From Paramacrobiotus metropolitanus (Eukaryota > Tardigrada > Eutardigrada > Parachela > Macrobiotidae): a stretch of 64,000 nucleotides of DNA. Below are positions 13,930 through 26,048 of the stretch, piece by piece. How positions within the stretch are numbered: position 1 is the stretch's first letter; each line of letters begins with the position of its first letter. A model generated the notes under the pieces. The model was not told where the DNA came from. It did no database searches and worked only from the letters and a program-made list of their open reading frames with translations. Where the stretch lies: the NCBI RefSeq assembly GCF_019649055.1, contig NW_026570266.1, positions 992,001 through 1,056,000 of the forward strand, in the 5' to 3' direction. The translations under genes and the position numbers were made by a program.

Positions 13930-14900
13930 GTACGTTAGTGCGCCTGGTTTCGTAGTGTAATGGCTTAATTCTGCTTGTGACGTTTTCCCAAGCCCGTATC
14001 TTACATGTTTTGTCCATTCGGTACTTTAATCGTTAACACTTTTTTATGTCTGAATTCTGCGGGCCGCTACAGTTCAAAAACGGATTTGTCTACTTTTGAA
14101 AATTATAAACTATTTTTGGAATAATTTCGTCGAATGAAATGTTTCACAAAAGCTTAAAAATTAAGGGAAAAATTCGTTTTTTGAATTATTTATTATTAAT
14201 AATTATTGTTATTAGTTATTATTATTTAGGCACGTTCCAGGTTGATTTGGTTAGTTCTGTAACAGTTGATAACTTGTCAAAGCGTTTGCCTGTATGTCGG
14301 TCACATGCAGTGTGTGAAATTGTGAATGGTTTTGTAGTTTATTGGCTTTTGTCCATGACACATCATCTCCAAGCCAGTATCTTATGCGTTTGATGTATAC
14401 AAGCAGTACTCATACTGCAATCAGTTTTCTCGAACATAATTTTTCTAGACTCAGTTTCTGTTGACCGGTAGTGTAAAAAATGATTTTGCTAATTTTGAAA
14501 ATTGTGAACTATTTTTGGATTTTTGTGTAAAGTTCAAACTGAGTTTGGAAGTCAGGGAAAACATGTTTCTTGTTTTAAGTTATTTAGTTAATTTTCATGA
14601 TTTATTTTGTTAGTTTTTTGGCACTTGTCCGTTGATAACATGTTAATGCGTTTGAACGGCGTAAGTTAATTGCGTTTGTACTGGGTTTCGTAGTAGAATG
14701 GCTGTGTTCCGTTGGTTTCCTTGACAAATTCAAACCAATATATTCCATAATTATTTTAGCTTATAAAACGTTAGACATGCTGCAACCGCTTTTTTCCCAA
14801 ACTCGTTTCTTTTTTTTCTCAAACTTCTATGTCCACACTTCTGCTGCCCGGTAAAAACTGAAATATTTCTTTTTAAAATGTGAAATTTTATATTAGTTTT
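13930..14900. repeat. Diverged long tandem array, period about 350-400 bp
   Basis: Three weakly conserved units share the same order of landmarks. These are a (C/T)GTAGT...TGGCT word at 13951, 14333 and 14689, a GAAAATTRTRAACTATTTTT block near 14098 and 14497, and a TTGATAAC(T/A)TGT(C/T)AA phrase near 14267 and 14633. This looks like an old tandem duplication or clustered insertion of one SINE-like family. Confidence 0.5.
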
Positions 14901-16536
14901 GATTTAATTTTGTCAAATGGAAGTTCAAAACGGTTTGAAAAGCAAACAATTTGAAACCGTTATTTGAAATGAAATCGACGTGAAATGGAAAGAAATGCAA
15001 TTTCAAAATATAAAAACTATAATTTTTACAATATTTTTCTGAAAGTTTTAATTTTTCGGCGTTGAAATGGTAGAAAAATAAAGCAGTATTTCTCGTTCGT
15101 TGGTTTTTCATTCTCAGAATGAGTGTCATTCGCATTCTTCATGTGCGTCCTTTTTTCCTTTCGTTGTAATGAGATTTTGATATTTCAGATGAGAAGTTTT
15201 CTAGTTTTCAATCAACAACGTGAAGGCATGATTTTGATTTTATTTTGATTTATTATTCATTTATTGATTTATTTTTCTTTTTTTCTGATTTTTCATTTTA
15301 TAAAATAGAAGCATTTTCAGTTTCATATTTTGATTTTATTCTGATTTTTTTTTATTTATCAAATAAATATTTTTCCTTTTGTATTTTCATTTTACACTTT
15401 ACACTGATTTTTTATTTGTTTAACTAGAATCGGAAATCAGAATACAATAAAAAAGAAACCGATAAATGAAGAATAAATGAAAATAAAATGGAAATCATGC
15501 CTCCGCGTGTTACTGTTTTTATTTTATTTTGATTTTCATTTACCGTAGAAAACATTTGATTTGATTTGATTTGATAATCTGGTGGGATTATTTGTGCAGG
15601 TCGTTTGATGGAACTCCGCGCGTGGTCTCTCGCAGCTTGTTATTTCTGCATTCACAAAGCGGTGCAGCGTCTGCATGGATGTTTTGTGGTGGCTAATGAA
15701 GGGAATATTTGTTGATCTGGCTGATGTGCGGTGGTCTGCCTGGATTCTGTGTTCTGCAGCGCGTGTCTAACCCCGTTTTAATCCCCGCCAGCTGGAAAAT
15801 GTGGAATTTTGGATGATGTTCTTGTCTGATGTACATACTAATTCTTTGACACAACAAATTAACGGTTTGCAGCGGCCGAATGCGTTTGATCAATTAGTTT
15901 TTTGTCCTCAGTGGGTTTCCTGTTTTGTATAGCTTGATGGGGCTGGGGTGGGTTGTAACCTGCGGTGGTTTTATCCGGAAATTTTGCGGCAGACATGTGT
16001 TTTTTTTTCGTTAAATATCCGTTTTTGATTGACTGGTTTTTTTCTCCTAATTGACTAACTAGTTTTTGGCAGATTGTGGATGTTGTCAGTACGAATGGCG
16101 AATAAAACGTCACGGTAAAGAAATTCCGGCAGGTAATTCTACCGATTTTACCGACCGTTCCCGCAGGTAATTTTACCGATTGATTTTACCGGTAATTTTA
16201 CCGATCAAATTCCGTTATAGATTGGACTTTTATTCCGTTGCACCCGATTATAGTTCATCTTTGCAGTAAGTTAACCTAGTAGGTTTTTCACCGACTTTGC
16301 AGGGAATTAGTTTGTTTTTAATACGCAGTGTTCCATATATATAATGGTACATCCACTGCCACAGAAACCGTTTGTGCGAGCAACTTCCGGTCACCGGGAT
16401 ACGTTACCACAATTCAAACTGACAAATCGTCTGAACCCGTGTTCCAGATGTTATGTGTTAGTGGATTTCTTCTTTAAGCTTTGCTTTAAAACGGCGCATT
16501 TACTCTTTGGACTGTACTGAACAGAATATTCTTATG

Positions 16537-16634
16537 CTATAGCATGGCAGTACTATACTATTAGTATAGTATTATTATACTAATAGTACAGTATATTATA
16601 CTACTGTAATAGTATGGCACTGCCATGGCTATAG
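16537..16634. repeat. 98-bp foldback with nested palindromes
   Basis: Outer arms CTATAGCATGGCAGT (16537) and ACTGCCATGGCTATAG (to 16634) are nearly complementary. Inside lie shorter palindromes built on ACTATACTA/TAGTATAGT. No flanking duplication was identified, so it may be a solo MITE or a local hairpin. Confidence 0.6.
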
Positions 16635-17945
16635 TTACAGTATCTGAAACAAAAAGTTAATAGTAACAATGCTGGGAAAATTAGTTTTCATTTGTAGTAG
16701 AAGATGCGTATTACGAAGAGTATGTACCTCCTTTGGCCACTACTCTACGATAGCTCTCAATTTTGGTATAAACATTAGACGGTTGCATTACTAATTAATA
16801 TATTGCTTATCATTTTATTATCAATTTTTTGTTTTAATTTCCAGAATATTGTTCAAGTATGCGATTATATTAATTGTTGTTCTATTTTGTTAAGCGAATT
16901 AATTATGATTTAATTGGCGCTTTTTTTGTTAAATTCCAGAATATTGTGAAATTCATCGATTAAATTAAGCAAATAAATATTCATTTTATTAGATCAAGTA
17001 AATTAAGTTATTATTTCGTTATCGCTTGTTCGGTTAAATTCCAGAATATTATTATTAAATTCATCGCGTTTGGTCATCGTTGACGTGAGGAATCGTAAAA
17101 TTAAGTGACCGGCTGAGACGGAATTAAGTGTGTCCACTTAAAGCTAGTTCGAATTTTGAAAGAACCTCTGGTTAAGCTTTCAAATTACTTACTCTTTTCA
17201 TGCATCTGCAAATGACAACCTTCATGATAGGCATGCCTTCACACGTTTGCTATTAAGCGGAACCGAAATATCCACGGATGTTTAAAACCTGCCTGATACG
17301 TACAATCTCGCCCCGGTAAAGAACCATTAGCGTTTTGACGGTTCGCAAACCAGTTGAGCCCAGGCAGAACGCTTAATTGAACGTTTTCACCCTGGAATTT
17401 TTGTGCAGCTTGAATGTGCACTGAAGTGTTCGCCCTGGGTGTACAAATATCGCTACCTTTGGTGGCAGCTGTGCCAAATCAAAACTCCGGGATAAAAAAT
17501 CTACGAAAAAGAGCGATCTAGACTTTAAAACGGTTAATACTGACTTTTGCATTGCAGCCCAATCATAACACTGACCCAACTGCTTGCTGGATTTTGAAAG
17601 CTGACTGTGCGTCGGTTAACGAAATAGTTTCTGCAAGAAATCGGGCAGCGAAATTGTAGAAAAACGAAATGCCGGTCAGTAATCTGTCGGTCAACAAACT
17701 ATCTTTAAGCGAAGCAGAGCCCGCAGAGGTCACTGAACTGATCTGCTATCCGTTGTTTTTGTTGATTATACCGTAACTACTGCCAAGCCCTTTCTCACAA
17801 GCCGTGGAAAAGAGGGAATACATAATACGTGCATGAAACACAGTGTGTTGCTGTCGGCCAATTACTGATGTCAAGCTAACAACCCTGCTTATGACCAAAC
17901 GCAGGCCTGAGCGCTAACGACCGCTTGAAAAACATCGAAATTCTT

Positions 17946-20630
17946 TTAACGGGAAAAGTAACGCTGGTCTTTGTCTCGGTAGTATCCGTCAAACAGTGCC
18001 ATTACCAACGGACTCAGCATGGAGAAGTCCAGGGCTGTCAGGTCAACGGCATCCCACTGTGGACCGTCGCACCGGAAACTGCTGAACCTAATCAACGGCA
18101 GAGAACCAAAGGTTAGACGAGTCAGCAGTTCACCGGGAAATTTTGGGTGTCACTAACGTTTGGAGACTCTGACGTATCCCTGCCCAGTCTTCGGAATAGT
18201 TCAGCGTCGTCATCCAGCGTGCATGCGCTTCGATGACCTTTTCGCGTACACGCTGCGTAACGGCCGGACACTGGTCATTCAGCGCTGACAGGAAACGCCG
18301 GCATTGTTCGGCTGCGGTTTCTGTGGAATGAAAACGCAGAAACGGGATCTTCACGTTCAATACCACGTCGTTATCCCAGTGCCACACTGCTTCATCAGTT
18401 TCCGGCCATACCGCGGCTTCTCCACCGAACAACTTAGCCAGAAGTGAGGGCAAGCCAAAACGGTAGGACGCGGTGTAGTTAAGCAGCACCACCTGTTGGC
18501 ACACCTTCATCCATGCGGACAGCTTTGTGCATTCGTATCCCCCGTTCCCGTCTGATCGGCGAAGTCCCAGAAATGGCGCTTGTAGCGGCTTCCCTGACAT
18601 TCTTAATGGTAAGCAGGGAGAGACGGATCACTTTCACCTGCAGCACCGCCTCCAGGGCCTGTAGTTTCAGCGCAAACCCTCCGATTAGCCAATCGTCAAC
18701 CGGCATGTCAGTGCCCATCAGCGTTACGCTTCGCGTCTGCCGGATGATGCTCTCTTGCATCACCGTAACCGTTCGGTAATCAAAATGGTCGACTAAATCC
18801 GGGAATACCTTTAATATCGTAGAGTTTCAGTATGTTGATGTGGTGGATGCCCAAGGTAATGTGTCGGCGACTCATGGGTTCGCGGACCAGGTCCCTCCAA
18901 AGCGAACATCAAGCAAAAGCAGCAGCGTACACAATCAGGCAGTATTACGTTTCATAATTCAGGCAATGCTACGCCTACAGCAAATATTATGTATAACTTA
19001 TAACTACATTAGCAAAATGCCATGCCATAGCCATATTGCGCATATAATTATCATCGCTTGCGGGTCGTCAGCAACACTGGCATTTTCCTCGAACGAGTCA
19101 AGTACCACTGGTAGATGGTACAGCATTTGTGGTACTGAACAGTGTTACGTGACGCTCTTTGAGGCGAGTGCGACGGACAAACTTGTGCCTTTGACGGAAT
19201 CTGGTATCTACTCTACCGTAGTATCTGGTATCGGCCTCAGCATCACGCTTCGCTCGCTGCATATAAATATAATCATTCATTGCAATAAGGAAGGAGTACT
19301 TCCCAATTCCCATTGACGCCAAGTTTGCGGATTGCCTGTTTGAAACTCGGACTCCCCCCATATCTTGGCGTGAACGGGGATGAATACTGTACTAATGATC
19401 AATCAAATAAGCGAGCGATTTAAAAATTTAATACTTCAGCAGAAACCGAACTTTCTCATTTGAGCGCACTGAAGATCGACTATTAGCAGTCAGTCAGTCA
19501 CGTCCACTTTACCATAAGTTGCTGCCTACCGGTTCATCCGCAGCTGGGCAACCGCGTCCAGATTAAGCAGAATATCACGTAAAACCGGAACCGAAACGTC
19601 AGCCATGTGCATCCCATCGATGTCTGCAAACGATCAATATCTAACGCCAACAACGGTGAATGTACAGTATATCAAGTGAACGTTTATTTGTTATGTACCC
19701 ATTAAGGACGACATTTTAGTCTATTACAACGACTTCAAACTAACCGTGTGGATGAAGGTCAATAACGTGAGTTTTTATTCTACTCATTGCCACCGTTTCC
19801 TTCCAAAGTTCTTCAGTGCAGCACAGCTGGCACGCTTTTCTCAGCAACTCTGCATTCCAGCACATGCTGCGCCCGTTAGCGTCACCGTGGGATTCGGCGC
19901 AGACGGACAGGACCGTATCCCGTTCTACTCGCACGAACACGCGACAGCCAACATCGAAGATATATCGCTCCTCTGCATGACCGTGGTTCTCCAACGTCTC
20001 CCCACAGCGAACCGTCAAGGTATCCCCTTTAATCAACTTTTCCAGCTTACAATCGGCACCATACAACAAATCCCTACTGACAAACGTTATTTGGCACGTG
20101 CGGGCGACAAACTTCGACATGAACCGCAAATCACGCAGCAAATCCGGGTTTTCGAATGGGACGATGTATTTACGGAACACGAGTCCGTTGGTTCGTCCGA
20201 AGAAGCTAGGTTCTTTGTCCGGCGTCGGGAGGTCCTCGACAAATTGGGTTTTATGCACAAGGGTGCAGCCTGCCGAAGGGAGTTGGCAGTCGACAGTGTA
20301 GAACAAATGGTGCGGGTCGTCGCAGATTCGTCCCGGACGGAATACCATCGGTCCGCCGTCTTCGCTGCGCAGCGCCACCTGCACCGAAGAGCCGCGGTGA
20401 AGTATTCGCGAATGCGGTAGAAAACGGTGCGGCCAGAGGTGGCTGGAGTGGATCCATTGGGCGCTGATTGTGGCGGCATCGAAGTCAATGAAGTACTGGT
20501 CGCCCTCAATGTCCTGAACGTATCCCAACCACCATTGACCGTTGTCCCGTCGCACCAACACCGTATTGCCGTAGTTGACTTCCCGCGAACCCGAATATAA
20601 CTGACGAAAGTACAGAGGTGTGGCAGTCAT
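17946..20630 (-). pseudogene. Tudor-like/F-box protein gene, copy 1 (frameshifted)
   Basis: Exon 1 is intact (20630-19745). It encodes about 295 residues with a Tudor-like stretch NTVLVRRDNGQWWLGYVQD near the start. Exon 2 (19623-19530) encodes an F-box half, MADVSVPVLRDILLNLDAVA. Exon 3 (about 18890-18158) continues the F-box as CSLW..LVREP and adds a region of about 240 residues. Exon 4 (18087-17946) is a 47-residue tail. Against the neighbouring copy, exon 3 has a net +4 change near 18795-18825 and +1 near 18585-18605. No AG stands at the paralogous exon-3 acceptor. The last intron has good GTTAGT and TTAG ends. F-box proteins recruit substrates to SCF ubiquitin ligases. The Tudor assignment is only a resemblance. 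Confidence 0.65.
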
Positions 20631-22456
20631 GGTGATCAGATTTTATCAAAAGGTCAGCGTCAGTTTGTTCTGCACTCTGTAGTGGATTCGATACTTTCTT
20701 TAGTCCGCCAAAGTTCTACACTCAATCTACAGTAGTCAATCTCGGAATGGCTCGCTCCAAAATTGTATCCACATTGTACTGTATCGTCAGTGCTTGTAAA
20801 CGAGATAAGAAAAATTTAATTTCTCTAGAGTAGTTACCTTGGAACATTGACTTAAATTCTGATGTTCTACCAACTTGCAACTTAAGTGATGCGAGTCTTG
20901 CGACTAATAAGCTGACGGTAACACATGTCTGTACGTCTATGCTGCGATCAGATGGATGAACGGTTACGTAATAATAAAACGGCTGTGCGGTCAATGAATC
21001 CCGGATACCCTGTTGAGCTTTTAGTAAAGAGAGTAAACGACAAACTCTACACTGTCTACATACAGTATGGTTTTTATTTTTTTTCACGCAGTTGCGCTAC
21101 TGGCAAAAGCAGAAACGGTTGATCAAACGTCAGTTCATTCATTAATTCATTACGAGCAGACAACCCGGTTAACGGGACTTCAATTTCTGGTCGAATGGAT
21201 GCGCGGCAAGAATCGAGAAAAATTCTCCGGCGTGACACTGCCATTTTGTCATGATGCCGCTTAACAAAGTAGCCGAATCGGCAAATCACAGCGGCAAAAC
21301 ACGCCTGTAGATTTGCATGGGGACACGTTTGCAGTGCATCGTCACGCGCTTCCAGTCGGAAACGCGTCAAGTGCCACGTTTAAAAGCCGCCAACCTGCAT
21401 TTCAGTAAGTATACTGCGCGGAGCAAAGTCCTTGAAACCGACCCGTGGTATGTAACCGACGTCCGATTTCGGTGAAGACGCGATTTGCTAGTGCTGAGGC
21501 AGCTGATCGGTCATGGGGACGAATGGTACATAAAGCGGCTACCCACTAAATACAGCCCAGACTAACAAGCTTTAATGTGCGACTTGTTTTCTTTTAATCG
21601 TGAGATGGACGTTTCCGTTGTTTTATTTTTCGCTCTTGGGTGTCGTGCTGGAATCAGCCCTCCATCGGAGGACGGGTAAGCGACCTTGACGCTGTTGTTT
21701 ATGGCTATAATGATCAAGATTAACTCGGCCATGTGGGGAGTTTTCGGTTTCCTTGCGGACTTTTGCTCTAGCAAAAGGGCGTGCCGAAACCACAAAAAGT
21801 GTGCGAAGAATTGCGACTGGCACATTCGCAGTACCCATTCTTTCATGGTAATTACAAATGGTAATTTGTCTAGACGCATGCATGATGGGTACTGCGGATG
21901 TACCAGTCGCAATTCGCCGAATAGAGGACGCTGCCTCCGCACTGCCTTCAAGCGTTTAACGTGATATCCAACGCCCAACAGGAACTTCATCGCAAAACGC
22001 CCCGCCTACCGAACGCAGCCCCCGCTAAACCAGCGAAGCAAATAGCCGTCGCGCTTGCCGCTTTAGTAATTCAGTCTTCCACAGTCGAGACTACTCGAGC
22101 TCCAGCGGCAAGTGGGCAGTTTAATATTTTAATTTAATTTAATATTGAAGAAGCAATAATTCAATATTGTCCAATCAATAATTCAAAACCTTTCTATTTT
22201 AAGCTTTGGTAAAAATTTTTGCAGCAGAACAATATTTACGTAGTTACTATGAGTAGTATTCTTTAGCGGATCGCTATACGCAGAAATAATAATAATTTGC
22301 AATAAAAGGAGAATTCCTTCACTACGACTGATGCACTGCAGCAGATTTCTTAACGCCACGATTGACGATTCGTTGCATCGTACAAAGCTCACAACGAAAA
22401 CCAGAGACAAACTCTACAAACGCCTGAAAACAATCGAAATTTCTTCGATGGGAATA
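20631..22456. other. Spacer between the two F-box copies
   Basis: No gene was recognised. Several short open frames overlap in both strands without homology. A foldback with arms of about 39 bases lies at 21808-21915. The spacer is probably part of the original tandem duplication plus later insertions. Confidence 0.5.
21808..21915. repeat. Inverted repeat, arms about 39 bp
   Basis: The left arm starts GAATTGCGACTGG at 21808. The right arm ends CCAGTCGCAATTC at 21915. Both also share GCAGTACCCAT / ATGGGTACTGC. The short loop is AT-rich. It may be the core of a small foldback element. Confidence 0.75.
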
Positions 22457-24783
22457 TTAGCGCTGGTCTTTGTCTCGGTAGTATCCGTCAAACAGTGCCA
22501 TTACCAACGGACTCAGCATGGAGAAGTCCAGGGCTGTCAGGTCAACGGCATCCCACTGTGGACCGTCGCACCGGAAACTGCTGAACCTAATCAACGGCAG
22601 AGAAGTGAAGGTTTAACCAGTCAACCGTTAACCGGGAAACTTGGTGTCACTTATGTCTGAAGACATTGACGTATCCCTGCCCAATCCTCGGGATACTCCA
22701 GCGTCTTCGTCCAACGCGCATGCGCTTCGGTGACCTTTTCCTGTATACGCTGCGTGACGGCCGGACACTGGTCGTTTAGCGCTGATAGGAAGCGCCGGCA
22801 CTCTTCACCAGCGGTTTCCGTGAAATGAAAACGCAGATACGGGATCTTGACTTTCAATACAACGTCGTCATCCCACTGCCACACTACATTATCCTCTTCC
22901 GGCCAAATCGCGTCTTCCTTACAGTACAACTTAGCCAGGAGTGAAGACGCTCCGGATCGGTTGGACGCGGTGTAGTTGAGCAGTACCACCTGCTGACAAA
23001 CTTCCATCCACTCGGACAGTTTCTCGCATTCGTACTCCCCTGTCTCGTTTGATCGGCGCAGTCCCAGAAACGGTACTTTATCGGCATCGCTGCCGTTCTT
23101 GATGATGAGCATGGAGAGGCGGATCTTTTTTACTTGTAATATAGCCACCAGGGCCCGTAGTTTCGACGTGAATCCTCCGATTCTCCAGTCATCAATCTGT
23201 TTGTCAGTGCCCATGAGCGTCACGCTGCGCGTCTGCCGGGTGATGCTCTCCTCCATTACCGCAACCAACCGGTACTGGAAGTGGTCGGTTAAGCCGTGGA
23301 ATTCCATATCGCCGAGTTTCATGAGGTTGAGATGGTGGATGCCAAAAGTCACGTGTCGGTGACTCATAGGCTCGCGGACGATGCTGTTCCATAGCGAGCA
23401 CACACTGTTAGATAGAAAGACTTATTTCATATTCCACAACACTTCATCTAATATTTCATTTAATAATTTATAATAACGCTTCCGGCAACCTGTAATACCG
23501 CATCTGCAGAATTACAGCTACTGTATACATATCAGAAGTAAATGCACAGGGCGTTGCAATAGCGACTTTTTAAACTCTTTCAGATTCAGCGTTTATACTC
23601 GTATTATAGGTAATTAACAACTTCCAGTAACAGACCAAGGAAAAATTCCTTAGCAGAGATGATAGTGTACCGGCTATTACTAGTCACATCCGCGCTTCAT
23701 TGTCACTTACCGGCTCACCCGTAACTGAGAAACCACGTCCAGAATAAGCAGAACAGAAGCTAGAACAGAAGGCGAAAGGTCAGCCATGCGCATCCCATCG
23801 GTCTCTGCAAAACATCAACATCGCATTATTCGCATAGAACGGAGAGCTCTAATTAACTAAAAGCTTTAGGAGCTCACTGGGGAAAGAAAATTACGAGTCT
23901 ATCGTCACAAACTTGCCGGGTTGATAAATGCCAGCAACGTGATTTTTGGTGCTCGTGATTGCGGTCTCCCTCCATCGTTCTTCAGTGCAGCAGAGCTGGC
24001 ACGCTTCTTTCAGGGAATCTTCATTCCAGGACATGCTGCGCCCGTGGGCGTCACCGTGAACTTCGGCGCACACGAAGGTAACCGAGTCCACCTCCACTCG
24101 CACGAACACACGACTTCGAACGTGTACCGCATCCCTCCATGCCCATGGAGTTCCCCACAGCGAACCGTCAAGGTATCCCCTTTAATCGATCTTTCCAATT
24201 GACAACCGGCACCCCGCAACAAATCCCCACTGGCAAGCGTTATCTGGCACGTGCGTACTACAAACTTGGGCATGAAACGCAGGTCACGCAACAGATCCGG
24301 GTTATTGAACGGAATGACATATTTTCGGAACACGAGCCCGTTGGTTCGTCCAAAGAAACTGGGATCTTCGTCTGGTTTCGGCAGGTCCTCAATACACTGG
24401 CTCTTGTGCACAAGGTGGCAGCCTCTTGAAGGTGTGCGGCAGTCGACACTATAGAACATGCCATGCGGTTCGTCGCTGATGCGTCCCGAACGGAATACCA
24501 TCGGTCCTTGGTCTTCGTCACGCAGCGCCACCTGCACGAAAGTGCCGCTGTGAAGTTTTCGCGAATGCGGTAGAAAACGGTGTGACCAGAGGTGGCTGGA
24601 GTGGATCCACTGGGCGCTGATTGTGGCAGCGTCAAAGTTGATGAGGAAATTATCGCTGTCAACATCCTGAACGTATCCCAACCACCACGGACCATTGTCC
24701 CGTCGCACTAGTAACGTGTTCCCGTAATTGACTTCCCGCGAACCCGAATACAGCTGGCGAAAGTACAGAGGTGTGGCGGTCAT
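22457..24783 (-). pseudogene. Tudor-like/F-box protein gene, copy 2 (frameshifted in exon 1)
   Basis: Exons by comparison with copy 1: 24783-23917, 23804-23711, 23404 to about 22654, and 22586-22457. The F-box reads LSPSVLASVLLILDVVSQLR, then VSRVCSLWNSIVREP across the exon 2/3 junction. Exon 3 is open throughout and ends with TAA at 22651. Exon 1 loses about 7 bases relative to copy 1 near 24108-24115, shifting frame before the last 60 codons. The exon-1 donor would be GC (GGCAAGT). At the last intron the donor is AT where copy 1 has GT, although the tail exon is nearly identical between copies. So each copy is broken in a different place. It is either a recent pseudogene or carries assembly errors; paralogy with copy 1 is certain. 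Confidence 0.65.
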
Positions 24784-26048
24784 GGTAGTCTCAGATTTTT
24801 AGCAGAACACGGTCGCTCTGTTCCGTCAATGGATTCGCTGATTCAAGCTGGAGAGATATCGTTCTATCCAGTGCTGGTATATGGCTCTCTGCAAAACCGA
24901 ACTGTATCAGTATCGGTCGAAGGAAGCTAGGAGAAATACAGCTTGCAAACTTCCGAAGGAACATCAAAATTTCCAACAACTTGCAATGATTAGGCGAAAC
25001 TGCGAAAGCCAGGCGAGTAACAAGAGGACGGCAGGCCAAAATGTACGTCGATGAAACTGTTTTGCCTTCAGTTTCTGATTCGCCTGTGACGGCCTGTTGT
25101 CGAGTATCCCGGATGTGCTATGGACTTTAGTCCAACTGTACAAGCGAGTGCGCGCTACAATTTAAGCGTACAAGATAGGCTCAATGTTCTTTCGCTCGAG
25201 TTGCGCTCTTGTACGGGGTCTCTGATTTTATTGTTTTTGTTATCAGTCAGCGTTTTTTTAGTGTTTTAGTTTAAGTATCAGTCAGCTCTGGTACGTAGCT
25301 ACTACGTACTGTACTTACAACTAGAACTGCATACATCTGTGCGAAAAGCCATCGACGCGAAGACGTTTCCGTATCCGTGCATTTCGCATGCCGGTAATGA
25401 TTTTCGCAAGCATTTTTCGTGCTGTTAAGTGTGTTTCCGAAAGTTATTAGCACCGGTAAGGTTTCCTACCGCGGTGAACGTTTCCACATCATCGAAAATT
25501 TACTACCTGGCATGTGGGTGTAGTCATCTCTAAACAATGCACCATACGCGCAAATACACTGCTGCCCTTGCAATTTGATAACCTTCGTTAAGATTAACGG
25601 CACGGTGCATCCACTAAAAGCATCACTTTGTGCACTCTAGAAAATTTTCTTGTACAGTACTGTTTTATACCAGTCGACAGTCAAACGATTTGATCTACGT
25701 TGGCCTAAAAACCGTTCGGGCTCACAATATCCGGTTGCTTGGACAAAATAATATAGACAGAAAGGCTAAATATATTCTAGTCAGACTACCAGTTTGTTTT
25801 GCTGTAAAAGTAAGTCGTAAGTTCATAACAGTCCTATGAAGATGAATTTTTTTTATCTAATGTTAAAATGGGTATCAAAATTAGCTTCAGTTGCGAGGCT
25901 TGGAGGATGTGCGCTCGTTCGTTCTGCATTTGTGAAATTGGTCGTGTCGTCGAAATGGTTGGTTACCAGTTAGCCGGGCTTTCTAAACTGGTGCTTGTAT
26001 TTGTACCGCTATGAAAAATGGCCACAACGTCGATTTACCAGACACAGC
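24784..26048. other. Spacer without a recognised gene
   Basis: No homologous exon, RNA gene or mobile-element end was found. Short open frames here lack splice context or domains. The 5' half is the presumed upstream region of F-box copy 2. Confidence 0.45.

Larger units (their letters stand above)
13536..17945. other. AT-rich, repeat-rich spacer with no gene
   Basis: No exon with protein homology or paired splice sites was recognised. It holds a 109-bp tandem repeat (13600-13877), a diverged tandem array of about 350-400 bp units (about 13930-14900), a T-rich block around 15240-15560, a foldback at 16537-16634, and tRNA-like 15-mers. Base composition becomes more balanced after about 17.1 kb. 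Confidence 0.6.

Noticed and set aside
13951-14760. Possible functional tRNA-Val genes
   Set aside because: Only the D-arm-like part matches; no acceptor stem or complete cloverleaf can be drawn.
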